Source: Dromiciops gliroides (lineage: Eukaryota > Chordata > Mammalia > Microbiotheria > Microbiotheriidae). From it: a stretch of DNA of 64,000 bases. Position numbers and translations under genes: made by a program. The notes beneath the pieces are model-generated. The model was given only the letters and a program-made list of their open reading frames with translations, ran no database searches and was not told where the DNA came from. Below are positions 56,242 to 64,000 of this stretch, in pieces; position 1 is the first letter of the stretch, and each line of letters begins with the position of its first letter. Location of the stretch: assembly GCF_019393635.1 (NCBI RefSeq), contig NC_057862.1, positions 481,992,669-482,056,668 on the forward strand, read 5' to 3'.

Positions 56242-56474
56242 AATGAGTGCATCACACAACAAATCATAGAAATAATCAACAACTTCATCCAAGAGAATGA
56301 CAATAATGAGACAACATAAAAAACTATGGGATGCAGCCAAAGCAGTGCTTAGGGAAAATCTTATATCTCTAACTGCTTACATCAATAAAAAAAGAGAAAG
56401 AAGAGATCAATGAATTGGGCATACAACTAAAAAAGCTAGGAAAAGAACAAATTAGAAATCCTCAATTAAATATT

Positions 56475-56643
56475 TGTTTTTGTTTTTGTTTTTGTTTTAT
56501 GCAGGGCAATGGGAGTTAAGTGACTTGTCCAGGGTCACTAGTAAGTGTCAAGTGTCTGAAGCCAGATTTGAACTCAGGTCTTCCTGAATCCAGGGCCAGT
56601 GCTGTATCCACTTTATCCAGTGTGCCACCTAGCTTTTGCCACC
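56475..56643 (-). mobile_element. tRNA-derived SINE, CCCTCATTGCC tail type
   Basis: Inserted in L1 arm 1; (GTTTTT)n-type tail on the left. Perfect target duplication CAATTAAATATT at 56463-56474 and 56644-56655. Confidence 0.93.
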
Positions 56644-56990
56644 CAATTAAATATTAAGTTAGAAATCCTGAAATTTAAAGGAGAAATTAAAATTAAAAGC
56701 TAGAAAACTATAGAATTAATCAATAAAGCTAAGATCTGGTTTTATAAAAAAACAATAAAATAGATAAAATATTGGTTAATTCGATTAAAAAAAGAAAGAA
56801 GAAAACCAAATTACCAGTATCAAAAATTAAAGATGTGATTTCAACACCAATGAAGGGAAAATCAAAGCAATAATTAGGAACTTTTTTGCCAAACTGTATG
56901 CAAATAAATTTGACAGTCTGTATGAAAATGATAAATATTTACAAAAATACAAATTGCCCAGGTTAATTGATGAGGAAATATTAGAAAATA

Positions 56991-59739
56991 GTTTTGATGA
57001 CTGCCTCTTTATATTAAAGCTTCAGATTTGGTACAGCTAGCCCACCTTACTGTGCATTTTTTCATTATTTCCCTTGATATTCTTGACCTATAAAATAATT
57101 TTTAGGTAGTCTTATTGGTATGGCACTGAATAAGTAAATTAATTTAGGTAAAATTGTCATTTTTATCATATTAGCTCAACCCATCCATGAGAAAATAATA
57201 TTTTTCCAATTATTTAGATCTGATTTGATTTGTGTGAAAAGCATTTTATAATTGTGTTCATAGAGTTCCTGGGATTGTCTTGGCAAATAGACTCCCAAGT
57301 ATTTTATATTCTCTACTGTTACTTTAAATGGAATTTCTCTTTCTATCTCTTGCTGCTGGACTTCGTTGGTCATCTATAGAAATGCTGATGATTTATGTGG
57401 ATTTATTTTACGTTCTGCTACTTTGCTAAATTTGTTAACTGTTTCAAGTAATTGTTGAGTTGATTCCCTAGGATTCTCTAAGTATACCATCACATCATCT
57501 GCAAAGAGTGAGAGTTTTGTTTCCTCCTTGCCTATTCTAATATATTTAATTCCTTTTTCTTCTCTTATTTTTAAAGCTAATATTTCTAGTACAATATTAA
57601 ATAATAGAGGTGATAATGGACATCCCTGTTTCACCCCTGATCTTATTGGGAAGGCCTCTAACTTATCTCCATTACATATAATGCTTGCTGATGGTTTTAG
57701 GAAGATACTGCTTAATATTTTAAGGAAAGCACCTAATCTCTCTAGTGTTTTTATTAGGAATGGGTGCTGTATTTTGTAAAAAGCTTTCTCTGCATCTATT
57801 GAGATAATCATATGATTTTGGTTAGTTTTCTTATTGATGCGATTATGTTAATAGTTTTCCAAATGTTGAACCAGCCCTGCATTTGTGATATAAATCCCAA
57901 CTCGTTAAAGTGTATTATCCTGGTGATCACTTGATGTAATCTCCTTGCTAATATCTTATTGAAGATTTTTGCATCAATATTCATTAGGGAAACTGCTCTA
58001 TAATGTTGTTTCTCTGTTTTTTTCTCTCCCTAATTTTGGTATCAACACCATATTTGTGTCATAAAAGGCGTTTGGTAGAACTCCTCCTATTTTTCCAAAT
58101 AATTTGAATAATATTGGAATTAATTGTTCTCTAAATGTTTGGTAGAAGTCACTTGAAAACCCATATGGCCCTGGAGATTGTTTCTTAGGGACTTCATTAA
58201 TGGAATGTTCAAATTATTTTTCTGATATGGGCTTATCTAAGGATTTTAATTCCTCTTCAGTTAACCTGGGTAGTTCATATTTTTGTAAACATTTATCCAT
58301 TTCATTTAGATTGTCAAATTTATTGGCAAACAGTTGTGCAAAATAGTTCCTAATTATTGCTTTAATTTCCACTTCAATGGTGGTAAAATCACCCCTTTCA
58401 TTTTTAATACTGGTAATTTGTTTTTCCTCTTTTTTAAATCAAATTAAACATGGCCAGCTAGATGGCGAAGTAGATAGACCACCGGCCCTGGATTCAGGAG
58501 GACCTGAGCTCAAATCCAACCTCAGACACTTAACACAAACTAGCTGTGTGACTCTGGGCTAGTCGCTTAACCCCAACTGCCTCACAAAAAAAAAAAAAAA
58601 TTTAACCAATGGTTTATCAATTTTATTGTTTTTTTTTTCATAAAACCAGATCTTATGTTTATTGATTAATTCTATAGTTTTCTTGCTTCCAATTTTATTA
58701 ATTTCTCCTCTAATTTTTAGAATTTCTAATTTAGTATTTAATTCAGGATTTTTAATTTGTTCTCTTTCTAGCTTTTTAAGTTGCATGGCCAATTCATTGA
58801 TTTCTTCTCTCTCTTTTTTTTTTAATTGATGTAAGCAGTTAGAGCTATAAGATTTCCCCTAAGCACTGCTTTGGCTGCATCCCATAGATTTTGGTATATT
58901 GTCTCATTATTGTCATTGTCCTGGATGGAGGTATTGATTGTTTCTATGATTTGTTGTTTGACCCACTCATTCTTTAGAATGAAATTATTTAGTTTCCAAT
59001 TAAGTTACAGTCTACTTTTCCATGGCTCTTCATTACATGTATTTATTATTGCAGCATGATCTGAGAAGGAAGCATTTACTATTTCTGCCTTTTTACATTT
59101 GACTATGAGGTTTTTGTGCCCTAATATATGGTCACATTTGAATATGTGCCATGAACTGCTGAGAAAAAAGTATATTCCTTCCGATCTCCATTCAGTTTTC
59201 TCCAGACATCTATAATATCTAACTTTTCTAACACTCTATTCACATCTTTAACTTCTTTCTTATTTATTTTGTGGCTAGATTTATCAATGCTGACATGGGA
59301 AGATTCAGATCCCATACTCGTATAGTTTTGCTATTTCCTTTTGTAACTCATTTAACTTCTCTAAGAATTTGTATGCTATACCACTTCGCACATACTTGTT
59401 TAGTATTGACATTTCTTCATTTTCCATAGTACCTTTTAGCAAGATGTAGTTTCCTTTCTTATCTCTTTTAATTAGATCTATTTTTACCTTTGCTTTGTCC
59501 TAGATAAGGATTGATACCCCTGTTTTTGTTTTTGTTTTTTACTTCAGCTGAAGCATAATATATTCTGCTCCAACCTTTTACTTTTACTCTCTGTGTATCT
59601 CTCTGCTTCAGATGTGTTTCTTGTAAACAACATATTGTAGGATTCCGGTTTTTAATCTGCTCTGCAATTCAGTTCCATTTTACGGCAGAGTTCATTCCAT
59701 TCACATTCACAGGTATTATTGCTAGCTATTTACCTCCAT
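56991..59739 (-). pseudogene. Degraded L1 ORF2, reverse
   Basis: Start codon region at 59739-59737 matches the other copies. Readable blocks: endonuclease end (59121-59315), inter-domain (58559-58792), RT with the [11 protein letters not shown] catalytic motif (57374-57811), and the following block (57176-57373). Frameshifts, stops, a SINE and loss of the 3' end abolish function. Confidence 0.85.
58451..58600 (+). mobile_element. tRNA-derived SINE, CCCCAATTGCC tail type
   Basis: Forward copy 'tggccagctagatggcg...ccccaactgcctcac' plus A16, inserted in the reverse L1. Flanks 'caaattaaa' and 'aatttaacc' suggest a short target duplication, not clean. Confidence 0.88.
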
Positions 59740-60218
59740 TCTATTTACCCCCTTTTTGCTTTTCCCCCCTTCTTTCACCTTATTCCTCCTCACCAACCTT
59801 TAGCTTCTTACCCCTGCCTCTCCCAATGTGTCCTCTCTTTTATCAGCCCCCCTCCCTTTTCTTTACCCTTTTGTTCCCTGCTTCTTCCCTCTCTTCTATT
59901 AGCCCCTCCCTTTTCCCCTTTCCCTCTTATTTCCCTCAAGAACATGCTAAGTTTCTTTATGCAAATGAATGCATATGTTATTCCCTCTTTGAATCAAATC
60001 TAGTAAGAATAAGGTTGAAACAATGTTCCCCCTTCCCTTATTTCCCTCTATTGTAATACATTTTTGCACCTCTTCATATGATGTAATTAACCTCATTCCA
60101 CCTCCCCTTTCTGCTTCTCCCCATAAACAACTTTTTAACCCCTTAATTTTCTTTATATCATCGCATCAGACAATATATATTTATACCCTCTGTGTATAAT
60201 CCTTCTGTCAGCCCAAAA

Positions 60219-60219
<1 letters not shown>

Positions 60220-60266
<47 letters not shown>

Positions 60267-60295
60267 ATGTATGTATGTATACATACATACATTCA
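60220..60295. repeat. (TA)n(GT)n(ATGT)n microsatellite
   Basis: TATATA, then GTGTGT, then ATGTATGT/ATACATAC blocks inside the L1 inter-ORF spacer of the reverse copy. Confidence 0.9.
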
Positions 60296-60401
60296 TATAT
60301 CCATATATACAGTTCTCAAGAGTTATAGGTATTATTTTCCCATGTAGGAATGTAAACAGTTTAACCTTATTGAATAACTTTTTTCCCCCTGGTTTACCTT
60401 T

Positions 60402-61468
60402 TTAAATTTCTCTCGAGTCTTGTATGTTAAGACCATATTTTCTATTCATTTCTGGTCTTTTCATCAAGAAATGATGAAAGCCCCCTATTTCCTTGAATGT
60501 CCATCTTTTCTCCTGAAAGGGAATGCTCATTTTTGCTGGGTAATAGATTATTGGCTGCAATCCAAGATCTTTGCCTTCCAGAATATCAGATTACATGCCT
60601 TGTGATCCTTTAATGTTGAAGCTGCCAGGTCCTGAGCAATTCTGACTGTGGTTCCATTATTTTTAAATTGCTTCTTTCTGGCTGCTTGGAGTATTTTATC
60701 TTTCACGTGGTAATTCTGGATTTTGGCTTCAATATTCCATGGAGTTGTCTTTTTGGGGTCTATTTCAAGAGTTGATTGGTGGATATTTTCAATGATGATT
60801 TTATCCTCTGGTTCTATAATATCAGGGCAGTTCTCCTTAATAATTTCCTGGAATATGGTCTCTAGACTCTCTGATCATGGCTTTCAGACCGTCTAATAAT
60901 TCTCATATTTTCTCTCCTGGATCTGTTTTCCAGGTCAGTTAAGTTTCCAACATGGTATTTCACATTTTCTTTTATTTTTTGTATTGTTTTGATTTTGATT
61001 GATTGATTCCTGGTGTCTCATGGAGTCCTTAGCTTCCAACTGTCCAATTCGAACTTTTAACGCATTGTTTTTTCAGTCAGATCATGTACCTCCTTTTCCA
61101 TTTGGTCAAATAATTTTTTAAGGAATTTTTTTCTTCAGTCAGTCTTTGTTCTTCCTTTTCCAAGCTGCTGATTCTTTTTGCTTCCTTTTCTAAGCTGCTG
61201 ATTCTTTTTGCTTCCTTTTCCAAGCTGCTGATTCTTTTTTCATAATTTTCTTGTGTTGCTTTCATTTTTTTCTTCTACTTCTCTCAACTGGTCCTTTTTG
61301 AGCTCCTCCAAGAAGGCTTTTTGTTCTTGAGACCAATTCATCTTCCCTCTTGAGGCTTCACTTGTAGGCAATTTGACAGTATTGTCCTCATGTGAGTTTC
61401 TGTTTGTCTCTCCCCTGTTGATACAGAAGCTCTCAATGGTGAGAGCTCTTTTTTTGTTTCTTGCTCAT
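60402..61468 (-). pseudogene. Degraded L1 ORF1, reverse
   Basis: Start at 61468 ('atgagcaagaaac') and stop at 60404-60402. The coil region (ORF 61077-61265) carries RISSLEKEAK three times as exact-length 30-nt units (61151-61240), a different duplication from the 29-kb copy. Frameshifts are present in the RRM and C-terminal parts. Confidence 0.85.
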
Positions 61469-62037
61469 ATTGCAGCTTATTATTATTTTTTTTAAAGGTT
61501 GACATCCACTTCTCAGGCACCAGTGTCACTGTTTCAAGCTTCTTGTGCTGGGAGATAGGAGCTGTGTCACTGGCTTTCTGCTCTGAGGCCTCTATGGCTT
61601 GGGGATTTCTCACCTCCCTGGGCTTCTTTCTGGCAAGTGAGGATAGACAGACCTGTTCACACCCATCCTGTGAGTGGCCCCCTAGCTGGCAGCCTGCCCT
61701 CTCAGCTGGTGCTGGTGGATCTCAACACTGGCGTGCTGAGCTACTAGCCTGCTATGCTAGGATCAAAGGGCCTCAGTTGCTTCCCACTGACTTGCCATGA
61801 CCCCGTCCATGCTGCACTGCACTGAGGTGTGCTGCGCTCTTCCCCTGCCAAGTGAGAGAGACCTTTCCTGAAGTCTTTTAAAATATCTCTATTTAGAATA
61901 TTGTGATCCTCTTTCTTTTTTTAGGTTCTGTAGTTTCAGAATCTGTTTAGAGGCTTGATTTAATGTTGTTTTTAAGGGAAATTTGGGAGAGCTCAGGCAG
62001 CTTACTGGCTTCTCTCTACCATCTTGGCTCCACCCTG

Positions 62038-63075
<1,038 letters not shown>

Positions 63076-63079
63076 AGAA

Positions 63080-64000
63080 TGAAAGAAAGAATCAAACCAA
63101 ATGGTACTTATATTTTTATGCTAAGAAAAACCAGGAGAAAAACAAAATATGTTGAAATAAATAGAAAGATTCATTTCTTTGTAGATTCAAACACATGAGT
63201 TGGCAGAGTAAATTGCATTCTGTATCCCCAAAGGCCATGAGAAACATTATTCCACATAATACTTGTTAACAATCCAAAAGAATGTCTCAGTCAAGTTGGG
63301 TGAATCATCTGTGGAAGAACCTTGGGGAGAATCAAAATAATAATATCATGGGATAAGAAGACATTGGTTAGTTGTCTTCAGTATAAATTGAATGAGTTTC
63401 CTTACCAATGAGGTCACACAAATAAAAATGGAAATAATGAAGAAGCCAAGGACTAGACTTTCAAAATGAGTTAGTCACTAATTCACCAAGCATTTATTAA
63501 ATACTTCTTAAGGTAAGGCATGATGGCAAGGATAAATTAAAAGCTAAAAATAGGACAAATTAAAAAAATAAATTAAAAATAAGCCCTACCCTCAGGGATA
63601 TTCATTCCTATATTTATATAATTTATATAATATTTATATAATGTATATGGTGTAAACAGAATGTATTAGAATATAATCTCAGAGGGGAGCCATTTGCAAG
63701 TCGAGGACGGGAAGGAAGGACCAAGGAAATCTTAATCACAAGATCATATACCTAGAGCTAGAAGGGAGATTGAAGGTCATCTAGATCAGCTGTTTTGTCT
63801 TTCAGATGAAGAAACCATGGTGTGGTGGCATTAAATGACTTGTACCACATCATAGAGGTAGACAGTGTCAGAAATAGAATTTGAATTTAGGTCATGTGAC
63901 ACTGAAATATATGTTGTATATTGTTTTTTGTTTCCCTCCCCCCCCCATAGCAGCATGAAATTTGTTCTATCAGATTTTTTCTTTATATAGTTATGGGATC
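63080..64000. other. Non-coding sequence with MIR/L3-like relic
   Basis: A-rich flank, then at about 63735-63900 a reverse relic ('gagctagaagggagattg', 'atgaagaaaccatggtgtgg'). 63600-63650 is ATTTATATA-rich. No gene seen. Confidence 0.4.

Larger units (their letters stand above)
53147..56990 (+). mobile_element. L1 5' portion, forward (arm 1)
   Basis: Starts near 53147-53153 with 'gggtggagtcaagatggtgg' and follows the 29-kb L1 through 5'UTR, ORF1, spacer and into ORF2, stopping in the early RT region near 'gaggaaatattagaaaata'. Corresponds to roughly the first 3.67 kb of the full element plus two SINEs. Its 3' half is missing and it abuts an inverted L1 at 56991. Many indels and stops show it is older than the 29-kb copy. 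Confidence 0.9.
55318..56990 (+). pseudogene. Degraded L1 ORF2, 5' part
   Basis: ATG at 55318 matches the position used in the 29-kb copy. The endonuclease domain is partly readable at 55420-55695 (motifs SDKAKA, YAPSGIASKF). Stops, frameshifts and two SINE insertions break it, and it ends at the inversion junction before the catalytic FADD region. Confidence 0.8.
56991..62037 (-). mobile_element. L1 5' portion, reverse (arm 2 and loop)
   Basis: Read on the minus strand it begins at about 62037 with 'gggtggagccaagatggtag' and runs through 5'UTR, ORF1, spacer and ORF2 to about L1 position 4.96 kb, past the FADD box, then stops abruptly at 56991 without 3'UTR or A tail. A 3'-truncated L1 is not a normal insertion product, so a later deletion or rearrangement is implied. 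One SINE (58451-58600) lies inside. Confidence 0.9.

Noticed and set aside
56991..62037. Simple twin-priming inversion of one L1
   Set aside because: Twin priming inverts a unique 5' part; here forward and reverse pieces contain the same 5' region, so two L1 copies are needed.

Overview
This is a repeat-dominated, AT-rich stretch of a mammalian nuclear genome, most likely from a marsupial. The best evidence is a short tRNA-derived SINE. It has an A-box-like GTGGCGCAGTGGATAG head, a B-box-like GAGTTCAAATCC, and ends right after CTTAACCCCAATTGCCTCA or CTTAACCCTCATTGCCCTGC plus poly(A). It occurs at least 18 times. It lacks the long 3' part of the opossum-type SINE, so I lean towards an Australidelphian (Australian or Dromiciops-like) marsupial. 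That is inference from remembered repeat families, not a database result. Older L2, L3/CR1, MIR/THER-like and MAR1-like CORE-SINE copies form the background. No functional host protein-coding gene or structural RNA gene could be supported.

Layout. 1-10.1 kb: old L2, L3 and MIR fragments with young SINEs, including two SINEs stacked at one target site (6.85-7.2 kb). 10.1-12.3 kb: a GC-rich reverse-strand retrocopy of BCKDK (branched-chain ketoacid dehydrogenase kinase) with target-site duplication (TSD) and poly(A); its 5' part looks unspliced. 12.3-24 kb: L2, MAR1 and MIR relics, large microsatellites, and a nearly repeat-free interval (18.3-21.5 kb). 24.4-26.2 kb: two LTRs of one endogenous retrovirus family, one a clean solo LTR with a 4-bp TSD. 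27-29.1 kb: SINE and old L1 relics.

29.17-35.77 kb: a complete 6.6-kb LINE-1 with a 15-bp TSD, 5'UTR, ORF1, a long purine-rich inter-ORF spacer, ORF2, and a 3'UTR with a G-quadruplex-like tract. ORF2 keeps visible endonuclease, reverse transcriptase and zinc-knuckle motifs but has two in-frame stops. ORF1 has three 1-nt slips at A-rich runs and a tripled 21-residue coiled-coil unit.

36-53.1 kb: L2, L3 and MAR1 relics, an L1 3' end nested in an L2, seven young SINEs, and a third LTR copy inserted in a MAR1 SINE. 53.15-63.08 kb: a compound L1 structure. A forward 5' L1 portion runs directly into an inverted 5' L1 portion, giving arms of about 3.8 kb around a 1.2-kb loop, followed by a forward L1 3' end carrying a (TA)n of about 125 bp. 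63.1-64 kb: AT-rich sequence with a MIR-like relic.

The parts do not form a gene system. They record layered retrotransposition: L1 machinery plausibly mobilised the SINEs and the BCKDK retrocopy, as shown by A tails and TSDs. I found no CRISPR array, operon or convincing undescribed system. The most unusual items are the L1 fold-back, the ORF1 coiled-coil repeats, the long inter-ORF spacer and the semi-processed retrocopy.
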